Positions 24,899-33,722 of a stretch of DNA of 42,521 nt are shown here, one piece after another (position 1 is the first letter of the stretch; each line of letters begins with the position of its first letter). Position numbers and translations under genes: made by a program. The stretch is taken from assembly GCA_963830775.1 (NCBI GenBank), contig CAWHNT010000013.1, positions 1-42,521 on the forward strand. The letters are read 5' to 3'. The stretch comes from CAWHNT01 sp963830775 (GTDB lineage Bacteria; Pseudomonadota; Alphaproteobacteria; Geminicoccales; Geminicoccaceae). The notes beneath the pieces are model-generated. The model was not told where the DNA came from and made no database searches. It was given only the letters and a program-made list of their open reading frames with translations.

Positions 24899-25909
24899 TC
24901 AGCCCGTCCGGGCATCTACGGTAGCTCTGGCGGGCGCGTTGCTGGCCGGCACCGTCCCGGGCCGCGGTCCCCCTCCGATCTCGGCCATGATCACTTGCGC
25001 CTGCTTCGCAACATGCCGGCCGATCGGGATCGCGGACGTTGCCGCCGGCGAGGGTGCGTTGCAGATGTGGATGGTGCGGGCGGTGCGCTTGATCAGGAAG
25101 TCGTGCACGAGCGTGCCGTCGCGCAGTACGGCCTGTGCTCGCACACCGCTCGGATGCGGGCCCAGATCCTTTACCGTCAGCTCGGGGCAGTACTTCCGGC
25201 AGAGCTCGAGGTAGCGCGGCGGCTGAGCGAGTTCCTGAACTCGTCGAGCCCGGAGCGGCCGTGCTTGCGTAGCACGTTCCAGGTGCCGGGGAAGCTCAGT
25301 GCCTGGGCCGTGTCCTTGAGGTCGAAGGCGTAGCGGCTGTAGCCCTCGCGCTTGAAGCTGAAGACCGCGTTCGGCCCCACCGTGACATAGCCGCCGATCA
25401 TGCGGGTGAGATGCACCCCCAGGAAGGGCAGGCTCGGGTCCGGGATCGGGTAGATCAGATGCTTGACGATGTCGTTCTTGTCTGGCGGCAGCCGGTAATA
25501 CTCGCCGCGGAACGGCACGATCTGGAAGTCGGCCTCGACCCCGCATAGCCGCGCCAGCCGGTCGGCCATGAGGCCGGCGCAGGCGACGAGGACGCGGGCC
25601 CGGAAGCTCTCCTGGCCGGCCACGACCGTCACCCCGTCCGGCTCCTCGCGGATGTCGGTCACGGCCAGGCCGGTGCGGAACTCGCCGCCGCGGCTCCTCG
25701 CCACCTCGGCCATCTTCCGCGTGACGAGCCCGTAGTCGACGATGCCGGTGGCCGGGACGAATAGGGCACCCAGGCCTGTGATGTGCGGCTCGCGCCGTCT
25801 AAGCTCGGTGGCATCAAGGCGCTCGACCGTGATCTCGTTCTGTAGGCAGCGCTCCTCGAGCGCGTCCATGCGCTGCAGCTCGATCTCGCTCGTGGCAACA
25901 AGGAGCTTG
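24899..25909 (-). pseudogene. lhgO: L-2-hydroxyglutarate oxidase, C-terminal part (gene cut by IS3-family element)
   Basis: FAD-dependent enzyme oxidising L-2-hydroxyglutarate to 2-oxoglutarate. This part starts at KLLVATSEIELQRMDALEER directly beside the IS. It includes RREPHITGLGALFVPATGIV, VACAGLMADRLARLCGVE, VPFRGEYYRLPPDKND, and LPFLGVHLTRMIGG. At about 25213 the frame changes by one base, after EFRNSLSR; the end is then read as ELTVKDLGPHPSGVRAQAV and APSPAATSAIPIGRHVAKQ. Removing the IS and one 4-base duplicate joins this part in frame to the N-terminal part at 27279-27548. As it stands the gene is inactive. Confidence 0.88.
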
Positions 25910-25945
25910 TGTACCGGTCCACAGTTCTGAGACACCGCTCTGCGC

Positions 25946-26836
25946 TTACGCGGCCATCGGCAGGGCCGTGGTCTGCTCGGCCCGGACCTGAGCGGGTGTC
26001 CTGTAGCCGTGCCGCTCGATGATCCAGGACTGGTTGTAGGTCTGCCGGAAGGCGAGGAGTGCCAAGCGCAACTCCTCGACGGTGTCGAAGCGGCGGACCC
26101 ACAACAGGTTCTCCTTCAGCACCCGGATGAAGCGCTCGGCGCAGCCGTTCCCTTCCGGCTCCCGAACGAACGCCGGCGAGCTTTCGATGCCGAGGAACCG
26201 GATCTCGGCCTGGAAGTCGTGGCTGACGTACTGACTGCCGTGGTCGTGGCGGAGCCGAAGGCCGGCAGCGATGCCCTTGGCGAAGCCGCCATGACATTGG
26301 CGGACGGCCTGCTTGACCGGCTCGAGGGCCTGGAAGCGATCGGCGCTGCGGCTGGCGTGAATGCCGACGCACTCGGCCGAGCAGTGATCGACGGTGATGA
26401 ACACAGCGGCCTGGCCCTCGCCCGTCATGACCGAGGTCAGGTCGGTGCCCCACATGACATCCACCTGCTCGGTGATGATCGTGCCGTCGTGGGCCCTCGA
26501 GCCGTGCGGTCGGCCGGCACGCTGGTGCGCCAACAGGCGGTTCTCGCGCATGAGCCGCAGAACGCGGCGCCGGCTGGTGCGGATGCCGGCAAAGCGTAGC
26601 CGGGCCCACAGCTTGCGGTAGCCCTCACCATGAAGGGGCTGTCTTCGAGCAGCTGTCGGATTGCCGCCACCAGGCCTTCGTCCGCCATCGCGCCTTGCGG
26701 CCCGGGCCGCCTGCGGACGGCCTCCGCCGAGCGATGACGGTGGCGATAGAGTGGTCGCCCGTGAGACGCCCCAGAGGTGCGTGACCCGCTGAAGACCGTA
26801 GACTTGGGCGGTGGAGGGCGAGACCTGCCGACTCAT
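25946..26836 (-). CDS. IS3-family transposase OrfB, two internal frame shifts
   Basis: Catalytic protein with DDE residues in VDVMWGTDLTSVM, FITVDHCSAECVGIH and REPEGNGCAERFIR. KLWARLRFAGIRTSRRRVLR and the C-terminal YRTPAQVRAEQT fit the IS3 group. Its ATG overlaps the OrfA stop as ATGA. Between about 26640 and 26755 the conserved sequence lies in another frame. There it reads LYRHRHRSAEAVRRRPGPQ and MADEGLVAAIRQLLEDSPF, and it returns at HGEGYRKLW. Two indels that cancel each other explain this. The nominal frame is open through the whole gene but would make a wrong stretch of about 38 residues. Confidence 0.85.
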   Translation of the reverse strand: MSRQVSPSTAQVYGLQRVTHLWGVSRATTLSPPSSLGGGRPQAARAARRDGGRRPGGGNPTAARRQPLHGEGYRKLWARLRFAGIRTSRRRVLRLMRENRLLAHQRAGRPHGSRAHDGTIITEQVDVMWGTDLTSVMTGEGQAAVFITVDHCSAECVGIHASRSADRFQALEPVKQAVRQCHGGFAKGIAAGLRLRHDHGSQYVSHDFQAEIRFLGIESSPAFVREPEGNGCAERFIRVLKENLLWVRRFDTVEELRLALLAFRQTYNQSWIIERHGYRTPAQVRAEQTTALPMAA

Positions 26837-27216
26837 CGTCTCGACCTCCGGCGCCCCAAAGGGCGGTGCGTCTCCAAGCGCTCGATCTTCGCCTCCAGAA
26901 GCTCGGCCGTCATCGTCAGCTCGCCGACCTTGGCCTGCAGCCGTCCGATCTCGGCATCCCGCGCATCAGCTGGCCGGCTCTTCAGCGACGCCTCACCCGC
27001 GGCCAGGAACTGGTCGCGCCAGCCGCTCAGCTCGGCCGCGGTCACAGCCAGCTCGCGCGAGATCAGCTCCAGGTCCTCGCCCCGCAGGAGCCGCAGCACG
27101 GTCTCCTGCTTGCGCCGTGCCGACATCCGCCGCCGCGGCTCGGGCGTGGGCCCGTCTCCGCCAGCGTGGTGGGCGCGCTCCGCCGGGCCCACGCCCACCC
27201 CAACCGTCTCGTCCAT
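26833..27216 (-). CDS. IS3-family transposase OrfA
   Basis: A 127-residue DNA-binding protein: RRRMSARRKQETVLRLLRGE followed by the helix-turn-helix LELISRELAVTAAELSGWRD, then a coiled coil (EIGRLQAKVGELTMTAELLE) ending in basic residues. The start at ATG 27216 has a strong GGAGGTGAGG ribosome site. It overlaps OrfB by four bases (ATGA), so OrfB may be made by coupling rather than by frameshifting alone. Confidence 0.87.
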   Translation of the reverse strand: MDETVGVGVGPAERAHHAGGDGPTPEPRRRMSARRKQETVLRLLRGEDLELISRELAVTAAELSGWRDQFLAAGEASLKSRPADARDAEIGRLQAKVGELTMTAELLEAKIERLETHRPLGRRRSRR

Positions 27217-27278
27217 CCTCACCTCCTTGCAGTTGCCTACCTGCAAAGCGGTGTCTCAGCGAACTGTAGGCCGGGGGA

Positions 27279-27548
27279 CTTGCCGCAACGCTCGAACGGC
27301 ACGCCATGCTCCCTGGCGAAGCGGATTGTGGCCTCCGCCCCTTCCTTCGAGAAGCGGGCCTTCAGACTGCCCGGGGCATAGTAGACCCCGGCATGAATGA
27401 CCCCGCTGTTGCGGCCGGTCTGATGGCGGGCGAGGTCGGGCTCCTTCTCGAGCAAGAGCAGCGAGCGTCCGGGCTTGCACTCGAGCAGGTGCATGGCGGT
27501 CGAGACACCGACAATGCCACCGCCGATCACCACATAGTCGAGGAGCAT
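27279..27548 (-). pseudogene. lhgO: L-2-hydroxyglutarate oxidase, N-terminal part
   Basis: Starts at ATG 27548. MLLDYVVIGGGIVGVSTAMH gives the FAD dinucleotide motif; LLLLEKEPDLARHQTGRNSG and VIHAGVYYAPGSLKARF are strongly conserved in LhgO. It ends at HGVPFERCGK where the IS3-family element enters. A short chimeric frame goes on to 27237 inside the IS. It follows a Bug receptor remnant on the same strand by about 30 bases, so lhgO was probably part of a receptor-oxidase operon. Confidence 0.88.
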
Positions 27549-27580
27549 TGCGCTTCTCCCGGCACGGTGCTTGGGGAGCT

Positions 27581-28037
27581 CTAGTCGGCGTAGACGCCAG
27601 CTGCTTTGACCAGCGGCTCCCACTTGGCGATCTCGGCCCGGTACGTCGTCTGCAGTGCCTCGGGGCTCGCCCGCTCCGGGGGGACGGGTACAGTCGCAAG
27701 ATCGGCCAGCCGCTTCGTCACCTGCGGGTCCTGGACCGCCGTCCTCAACGCACTCACAAGCCTATCGATCACCTCCTGCGGAACCCCGGCCGGTGCATAA
27801 AGCCCATGCCAGACTGTGGTCTCGAAGCCCTTCAGCCCGGCCTCATCGACTGTCGGAAGGTCCGGCAAATCGGCGATCCGGCTCTTCGTCGTCACCGCGT
27901 AGGCTTTGATCTTGGCGCTCCGGACGTGGCTTATGGTGTTGGTCGCCTGATCGCACATGAGATCGATCTGCCCACCCAGCAGGTCGATCATCGCCGGGCC
28001 GACGCCCTTGTAGGACACCGGTGTCATACCGGCCCGA
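27581..28037 (-). pseudogene. C-terminal part of a Bug/TctC receptor
   Basis: Only about the last 150 residues are present, from TPVSYKGVGPAMIDLLGG through LPDLPTVDEAGLKGFETTVW and LYAPAGVPQEVIDRLVSAL to EPLVKAAGVYAD. The signal peptide and the whole first lobe are missing. Upstream of about 28037 the DNA becomes AT-richer and unrelated. An artificial start in the foreign part (28123) gives a chimeric 180-residue frame. It is immediately upstream of lhgO on the same strand. The missing part marks a deletion whose other end may be the IS630 debris at 28.3 kb. Confidence 0.8.
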
Positions 28038-28322
28038 TGAAGTGGTGACGGATCAGTCGAGCGGCCGAGGCGTTTCGGGGGCATTCTTCTTGCCCGAGTT
28101 CGCGGTGCATGGGCACACGGCAAAATTAATGTTATGTATCGAGTGGCTTACGAATCGGCGATCGTGTGCCCACATCTACACCTGCATGCCCACATGGAAT
28201 CTACTTTCCTGCCGCTGGTTCACGCTGTAACAAGGCACAATGCTTGCCCACAGACCGCAAACTCGGGTCTTGGTGATGCCGCCATGCTCATCAGCCTTGG
28301 CTATTCGCGCTGACCGCGAGCA

Positions 28323-28770
28323 GCCGAGCTGCGCCGGCTCGCCCGCCGCGAGCGCGACGGTTGGGTCAGCGCCCGCCTGCTTGCTCTGGCCAAGGCGCTC
28401 GACGGCCTCCCTCGCGAGGAAGCAGCGAGGCTCGCGGGGATGACCGGGCAGACGCTTGGCGATTGGGTCCACCGCTACAACAAGGAGGGTGTCGAGGCCC
28501 TGCGGGACCGGCCTCGATCCGGCCGCCCCTGTGCCTTGGACGAGGGCCAGCAGGCTGCGCTCAAGGCGCTTGTCCTGCGCGGCCCGGACCTGAAAAGGAC
28601 GGCTGCGTCGCCTGGCGTGCCCGCGACCTCTGCGACGTGCTCGAACGTCGCTTGGGCGTCCGCTACCGCGAGGCCGGGATGCTCAGGCTGCTCAAGGGCC
28701 TCACACCTCTCCCGGCAGAGAGGCCCGGCCGGTCCACCCCGAGGCCGATCCTGTGGCGCAGGAGCGGTTC
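28323..28770 (+). pseudogene. N-terminal fragment of an IS630-family transposase
   Basis: The helix-turn-helix part is clear: ELRRLARRERDGWVSARLLA, EEAARLAGMTGQTLGDWVHR and YNKEGVEALRDRPRSGRP. After a frame change near 28590 it reads DGCVAWRARDLCDVLERR and GVRYREAGMLRLLKGL. After another shift it reads RPVHPEADPVAQERF up to about 28770, where the caspase-like gene begins on the other strand. There is no DDE domain and no start codon before 28323. It resembles neither of the two complete IS630 transposases in detail. Confidence 0.75.
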
Positions 28771-29803
28771 AGAAATGTGGTGCTGTGGCTGGGGCGTGCG
28801 CGAAGCTCTGCCCGGCCTTGAGCTGGTCGACCGTGAGATAGTCGCCGATCAGGAGCCCACGCTCGCCCACCATCACCGATCCGCCGCGGGGCAGCCCGAT
28901 CACCTGAACCACAAGCTGGTCTCCATCCGGATCGGTCGGAGCCGGAATGGAGAGCGAAGCGCGGTCGGCATTGCTCGCCACCTCCACGGGAGGGGCTAGA
29001 CCCACGACCGGAGGACGGTTGACCGGCACGGGCCTGAAATAGATCGGCGTGGCGCCATAGGAGCCGAAAGTGTAGGGCTCCTGGCGTCCGTCCGTGGCCT
29101 GGAGGACGCGGTCACGCACGCGGCGGAAGAAGAGCTCGAGCTCGAGCCCGGGAACGTTCAGCTCCTCCAGCAGGGCGGCAGTGTAGGGGCTGTGCTCGCC
29201 TCCCTCATCCTCTGCCAGGGCGTTGGCGCGCGTGGCGGTCGCGACGATCGTGTCGGGCGGGGTATCGTCCACCCGGCTGAGTCCGGCCCGGGCAGCGACC
29301 GGTCGTGCCCCGCCGCTCTGGATGAGCCGGTCGTCGAAGGGGCCGTCCCTGGAGGCGTCGAGGATCATGATCCCAAGCCTTCTGGCTTGGCCGACCTCAC
29401 CCAGGAACAGGTTGAGCGGCAGTGTCTCGTAGACGAGATCACGGTCACGCTCGAGCTTTGCGTCCGCCGGCACCAGGAAATTCTGTCCGTCGACCTGGAG
29501 GCCGTAGCCGGCAAAGTAGGCGAGTGTCAGGTCTGCATCCGCGGCCTTGAGGCCGAAGTCGCGCAGCTTGGTGCCGAGCAGGCGAAAGTCGGGGTCGAGC
29601 ACGAGCTCGGCCTCGAAGCCGAGCCTGCCCAAAGCCTCGGCCATCGCTTGAGCGTCACGGACTGTGTTGTCCAGCTTGGGCGCGTGCGCGTAGGTCCCAA
29701 TGCCAACGACGAGCGCAACACGCCGCTCCTCGTCGGCCAGGAGCATCGGCGATGGTATGAGCCACGCCAGCAGCAGAAGGAGGGAACAACAGAGACCGCG
29801 CAC
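28769..29803 (-). CDS. Exported caspase-fold protein with Tyr/Ser in place of the catalytic His/Cys; C-terminus truncated
   Basis: About 344 residues. The GTG at 29803 has the ribosome site GGAAGGAAGG and starts a good signal peptide (LCCSLLLLLAWLIPSPM). A longer version from 29869 is less likely. The peptidase C14 fold covers about residues 28-245: RVALVVGIGTYAHAPKLDNT, AMAEALGRLGFEAELVLD. The catalytic His of the YAGHG motif is Tyr100 (FAGYGLQ), and the catalytic Cys of the DACRD motif is Ser151 (LDASRDGPF). Such Tyr/Ser forms are known among proteobacterial caspase homologues and are thought non-proteolytic. After it comes an Ig/cadherin-like repeat (SIPAPTDPDGDQLVVQV). The frame stops soon after DYLTVDQLKAGQSF, at the IS630 debris, so domains beyond that are lost. 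Confidence 0.8.
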   Translation of the reverse strand: MRGLCCSLLLLLAWLIPSPMLLADEERRVALVVGIGTYAHAPKLDNTVRDAQAMAEALGRLGFEAELVLDPDFRLLGTKLRDFGLKAADADLTLAYFAGYGLQVDGQNFLVPADAKLERDRDLVYETLPLNLFLGEVGQARRLGIMILDASRDGPFDDRLIQSGGARPVAARAGLSRVDDTPPDTIVATATRANALAEDEGGEHSPYTAALLEELNVPGLELELFFRRVRDRVLQATDGRQEPYTFGSYGATPIYFRPVPVNRPPVVGLAPPVEVASNADRASLSIPAPTDPDGDQLVVQVIGLPRGGSVMVGERGLLIGDYLTVDQLKAGQSFAHAPATAPHF

Positions 29804-30190
29804 GCCTTCCTTCCTTGAATGTGTGCCTGAGTGCCCGGCGAGATCCCTTAGCCTGCCTAAGCGCTTCACCTCATCTGCCGACTAAAAGCATTGTGCCGAG
29901 TGCTCACTCCTTGATATGCGCCCTCGCGGCCGAAAGCCCAATCCACCCGGGCACAGAGCTGGTTGTCTCGGCGCCGTGACCAGCTTGGACAGAGGCATCG
30001 TCTACGACTCTGTTGAGCCATTTTCAGTGGATCGATCTTTGGCACACTATTTCCTCGAGGAATGGAATTTTCGTAGCTACAACCAACCCTATCCCTGCGC
30101 TTTTGCCACCGGCGCAGTAATCTTCCATCTTTCCTCTATTGAAAAGGGACTTTAGCCGACAAGAACGTTGACTTACACCAGATCCTTGAA
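29804..30190. other. Intergenic region with lower GC, no gene recognised
   Basis: About 390 bases between the divergent caspase-like gene and the broken membrane-protein gene. Part of it (30000-30190) is clearly AT-richer than its surroundings and may hold promoters. A plus-strand frame 29916-30155 encodes 79 residues with no motif or ribosome site. No sure -35/-10 pair was found. Confidence 0.4.
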
Positions 30191-31520
30191 ATGGAAAACA
30201 TGACCAGCATTGCCCTTACCACCCGTGGCCGATGGCGCTATGCGCCTTTCCTCCTGCTCGCACTCGCATTCCTGCTGTTCTTTGTGCTAGCGAGCCGGTT
30301 CGTCGATCTGTTCACCTTGGTCTCGCAAAAGGGTCCGCTCGGGGGTGACACCTAGGGCGGGGCCGAGATTTTCCTCAAGCTGAAGTACGAGTGGAAGCGC
30401 CCGCTCATGGGCCCGGTTGTCTGGGGCGCCACCTCACTGCTCCGCCTCATCCCGGGCGTGACGCCGACCACTGCGATCGCACTCGGCCTGGCGCTGCTCG
30501 CCACGCTCAATCTCGGCCTCGCTTTTCTCGTCGCCCACCGGCTCCCGGCCTCACCGCTTATCGCCCTGCTCGCCACCGGCTACTACGCGCTCTTCCTCTC
30601 GGCCTTGATCGGGCTGAGCATCGCCGACAGCTACACCATCTCGAGCCTGATGGTGCTGCTCGTGCTCTATGTCTGGCTGCGCGATCCGGCACCGTCCGAT
30701 CTTGGTGGTTGTCTGCGGCTCGGTGGTGCCGTCGGGCTGGCAGGCTTGTGCAACACGCCATTCCTATTGCTCGCTGGCCCACCGGCCTTGCACGTGCTCC
30801 TTGCGGCCGATCTGCGCCGGAGCTTGTGGGTAGGTGTCCCGGTCCTTCGCCATGGTCGCAGCCGTGGTACTGACCCATGCCGCGCTGAAGTACGATAACC
30901 CGGCCGTCTACTTCGAGCGCTCCAGTGAATACACGGCGCGCTATGCCGATGCAGACCGCCAGCTCGAACCCAGCGCCTATGCCGATGTCGGCACCGCCTT
31001 CTTCGCCTACGCTGTTGCTGCGCCCAAGCCCGCCGTGCCGGGCCGTGACCTCAAAGCCCGCACCCTCAAGAACCATCTCATACCGGCCTCGGTAATTCTT
31101 GACAGATCGGCACTCCTTCAAGCGGAGGGCCGAACCCCAACTCCCCTTCATTGCGGGTGGCCTTATCGACCTCGCTGCCGTGGTCGTCGTCGTGGTGCTC
31201 GCGGTGCTCGCTGCTTTCGGCTGCCACGGGCGAATAGCGCTGCCCATCCTCGCCTTTCTCCCTGGGATCACAGCCTTTTACGCCTACTTCAACCCGCCGG
31301 ACGCCATGCTCTACAGGGTCCAGCTTCGGCCGGCACTCTTCGTGCTCATGACGCTTGGCGCCCTCTCCCTGCCAAGCTCATCGCGTACGGCGATCCTGGC
31401 CCTCGCAGGGTGGCGGCCCTACTGGGAACCCGCAATCTCCCGGTTGCCTTGGCCGGTCCTTACGACTTCCGGGTCAAGAACGACCTCAGCGCGACCCCAG
31501 CCTCGGAGCTCGGCGAAGCT
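30191..31520 (+). pseudogene. Large polytopic membrane protein, broken by a stop and several frame shifts
   Basis: Begins at ATG 30191 with a membrane helix (YAPFLLLALAFLLFFVLASR). An amber codon lies in frame at 30353-30355. The same frame then goes on through LKYEWKRPLMGPVVWGAT, several helices (TTAIALGLALLATLNLGLAF, LFLSALIGLSIADSYTISS) up to about 30830. Then it moves to the frame of FAMVAAVVLTHAALKYDNPA and YFERSSEYTARYADADRQLE, and at about 31095 to another with FKRRAEPQLPFIAGGLIDLA and HGRIALPILAFLPGITAFYA. The organisation recalls integral membrane glycosyltransferase-like proteins, but I do not recognise the family. It is a pseudogene or heavily error-affected. Confidence 0.65.
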
Positions 31521-31621
31521 GTAGCAACCTGCAACTACCGGCACCCAGGCTTGCCACGCTGTCAGGCAGCGGCTCCTCCTGACAGGTCTTCGGCATCTAG
31601 CCAATCTCCTGACCTGTAGCA

Positions 31622-32023
31622 GCCAATCAGGACAGACCGGGCGGGCTCACCAAGGCCGAGCGCGAGATGATCGTGGTCGCGACCTCGGCAGCCAACCAGT
31701 GCCAGTACTGCGTCGTCGCCCATGGCGCCATCCTGCGCATCCGCGCCCGCGACCCGCTGATCGCCGATCAGATCGCAGCCAACTACCGTAAGGCCGACAT
31801 CACCGCCCGACAGCGGGCCATGCTCGACTTCGCGATGAAGGTGGCGCAGCAGGCCGAGGCCGTGGACGAGGCCGACAGCGCAGCCCTGCGCGAGCACGGC
31901 TTCAGCGATGACGACATCTGGGACATGGCAGCCGTCGCCGCCTTCTTCGGCATGTCGAACCGCATGGCCAACTTCACCAGCCTGCGCCCCAATAACGAGT
32001 TCTACTCGCTAGGCCGAGACTGA
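31622..32023 (+). pseudogene. AhpD-like/peroxidase-related carboxymuconolactone-decarboxylase-fold protein, N-terminus missing
   Basis: The fold is shown by GLTKAEREMIVVATSAANQ, the redox site CQYCVVAH (CxxC followed by His) and AITARQRAMLDFAMKV-like DITARQRAMLDFAMKVAQQA. DDDIWDMAAVAAFFGMSNRM and PNNEFYSLGRD at the end fit the peroxidase-related (TIGR01926-type) group. The family is usually about 180-190 residues, and roughly 50 N-terminal ones are absent. In-frame coding begins near 31622 after a TGA at 31610-31612. The first ATG (31667) lies inside a core helix, so the product would be incomplete. Confidence 0.75.
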
Positions 32024-32092
32024 GGCCGAATTCACGAGAAAGCTCCCAAGTTCTCACGGTCGTAGAATGCCCTCTGTTGACGTGGTTCCCGA

Positions 32093-33175
32093 TTACCCAG
32101 TCGATGAGGTAAGCCGACCAGCGATGGCCTTCGTCACCTCGCGCGTGCCGGCTCTGCCGCCGATATCTGGCGTTTTCGGCCCTGATGCCAGCACCAGCTC
32201 CGTTGCTCGGCGTATGGAAGCGGCTGCAGCACCGCATCTCTGGTCATCCTGCCGTTCGGCCAGCCAGTCGAGCAGCATCGCCGCGGAGAGGATGGCAGCG
32301 ACGGGATTGGCAAGGTTGCGGCCGGCGAGGTCTGGGGCGGTGCCGTGGGAGGGTTGGAAGACGCCGTGCCTGTCGCCGATGTCGGCCGAAGGTGCCACGC
32401 CCAGGCCGCCGACGATGCCGGCAGCGATCTCGGAGATGATGTCGCCGAAGATGTTCTCCGAGACCACGACGTCGTAGCGCTCGGGGTTGGTGACGAACAT
32501 CATCGCACCAGCGTCGATGTACTGGCGCTCCGAGCCGATGTCGGGGTGGCGTGCGGCCACCTCGTCGAACACCTTGCGCATGAAGGCTTGGCTCGGGAGC
32601 GCATTGGCCTTGTCGAGCAGGGTGACATGGCCGGGCGTGCCGTGCCGCTGGCGGCGGCTGCGGGCCTGGGCGAAGGCGAGCTCGAACAGCTTCTCGCAGG
32701 TGGCCCGGGTGATCGTCATGCGGTCGCTGACGCTCTCGTCACTGGGCTCGCGCGGGTCGTTGCGGCCGGCGAACAGGCCCTCGGTGGTCTCGCGGATCAC
32801 GAGGATGTCGATCTGCTCGGCCTTCAGCCGCGTCGGCACGCCGGGGAGCAGCTTCACGGGCCGGAGGCTGGCGTAGAGGCCGTAATGCTCGCGCAACTCG
32901 ACCTGCGGGCCGGTCTCGGTGCCATCCGGGCGGCGCACGTCGGGCAGGCCCATGGCGCCGAACAGGACCGCATCGGCCTGCCCCACGGCGTCGCGCACGG
33001 CGAGCGACATGGCCTCGCCAGTCCGCCGGAAGCATTCGGCACCGGCTTCGTAGCTGGTCATGCAGAGCTGGAGGCCATGCCGGCGTGCGGCAGCCTCCAG
33101 GACGGCGACGGCAGCGGTCGTGACCTCGGGGCCGATGCCGTCCCCAGGCAGGACGGCAATCTGATAGGCGGTCAT
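32093..33175 (-). CDS. Isopropylmalate/tartrate dehydrogenase-like enzyme
   Basis: A 360-residue NAD(P)- and metal-dependent beta-decarboxylating dehydrogenase. IAVLPGDGIGPEVT opens the protein. ELREHYGLYASLRPVKL holds substrate Arg residues, and DILVIRETTEGLFAGR, TRATCEKLFELAFAQA, TLLDKANALPSQAFMR and MMFVTNPERYDVVVSENIFG carry the Lys and Asp ligands. GVFQPSHGTAPDLAGRNLA near the end is typical. The family includes leucine-biosynthesis LeuB and tartrate/malate dehydrogenases. Without leuC or leuD nearby and inside a CoA-linked catabolic operon, oxidation of a 2-hydroxy-dicarboxylate is more likely. The ATG overlaps the preceding carbonic anhydrase stop by four bases. Last gene of the operon. 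Confidence 0.83.
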   Translation of the reverse strand: MTAYQIAVLPGDGIGPEVTTAAVAVLEAAARRHGLQLCMTSYEAGAECFRRTGEAMSLAVRDAVGQADAVLFGAMGLPDVRRPDGTETGPQVELREHYGLYASLRPVKLLPGVPTRLKAEQIDILVIRETTEGLFAGRNDPREPSDESVSDRMTITRATCEKLFELAFAQARSRRQRHGTPGHVTLLDKANALPSQAFMRKVFDEVAARHPDIGSERQYIDAGAMMFVTNPERYDVVVSENIFGDIISEIAAGIVGGLGVAPSADIGDRHGVFQPSHGTAPDLAGRNLANPVAAILSAAMLLDWLAERQDDQRCGAAAASIRRATELVLASGPKTPDIGGRAGTREVTKAIAGRLTSSTG

Positions 33176-33697
33176 CCGCTCACCTTCAGCCCTTGGCGGT
33201 AGCGCTTCCAGTTGCGGACATACTTCTCCGTCCCGAGCCGGATGCGCTCCCGCTGCTCCGGCCGGACCTCGCCCACGACCTTGCCGGGCATGCCCATGAC
33301 CAGCGAGTTGTCGGGGATCTCCTTGCCCTCGCCGATCAGCGCCTTGGCCCCGATCAGGCAGTTGCGGCCCGACCTTCGCACCGTTGAGCACGATGGCGCC
33401 GATGCCCACGAGCGTGCCCTCGCCGATCGTGCAGCCGTGCAGCACGGCCATGTGCCCGACCGTGACGTTGGGGCCGATCACCAGCGGATGGCCGGGGTCG
33501 GTGTGGCAGACGCAGTTGTCCTGCACGTTGCTGCCGCGCCCGACCGTGATCAGCTCGTTGTCGCCGCGCAGCACGGCCCCCCACCACACCGCGGCCTCGT
33601 GCTCGAGCCGGACCCGGCCGACCAGGACGGCCGTCGGCGCCACCCACCACTCCTCGCTCTCGGTCTCGAGGCCGACATCATCCAGCGTGTACAGCAT
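33172..33697 (-). CDS. Gamma-class carbonic anhydrase-like hexapeptide protein, one frameshift
   Basis: Left-handed beta-helix protein of the CaiE/PaaY/YrdA group. Start ATG 33697; WVAPTAVLVGRVRLEHEAAV, WGAVLRGDNELITVGRGSN, then VCHTDPGHPLVIG and TVGHMAVLHGC. The likely zinc ligands H65, H82 and H87 are all present. At about 33368-33370 a run of three Cs (GGG on the coding strand) shifts the frame after VLNGAKVG. With two, the chain continues NCLIGAKALIGEGKEIPDNS and VMGMPGKVVGEVRPEQRERI to a stop overlapping the next ATG. PaaY and CaiE relatives act in CoA-linked catabolism, which suits the CaiB and lyase genes upstream. The exact activity is uncertain. Confidence 0.83.
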
Positions 33698-33722
33698 GGT
33701 TCCTGCCCTTTTGGCCGCGCTG

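Larger units (their letters stand above)
25910..27278 (-). mobile_element. IS3-family element in lhgO
   Basis: A 1369-base element flanked by the direct duplication CTTG (25906-25909 and 27279-27282). The ends are TGTACCGGTCCACAGTTC on the left and, read inward, TCCCCCGGCCTACAGTTC on the right. Further inward both share TGAGACACCGCTYTGC (25928-25943 and 27243-27258). It carries overlapping orfA and orfB. The intact duplication and rejoinable host codons (RCGK then LLVATSE) show a simple insertion without later rearrangement. Confidence 0.9.

Noticed and set aside
29916..30155. 79-residue frame in AT-richer DNA
   Set aside because: No known motif and no ribosome site; the region more likely holds promoters.
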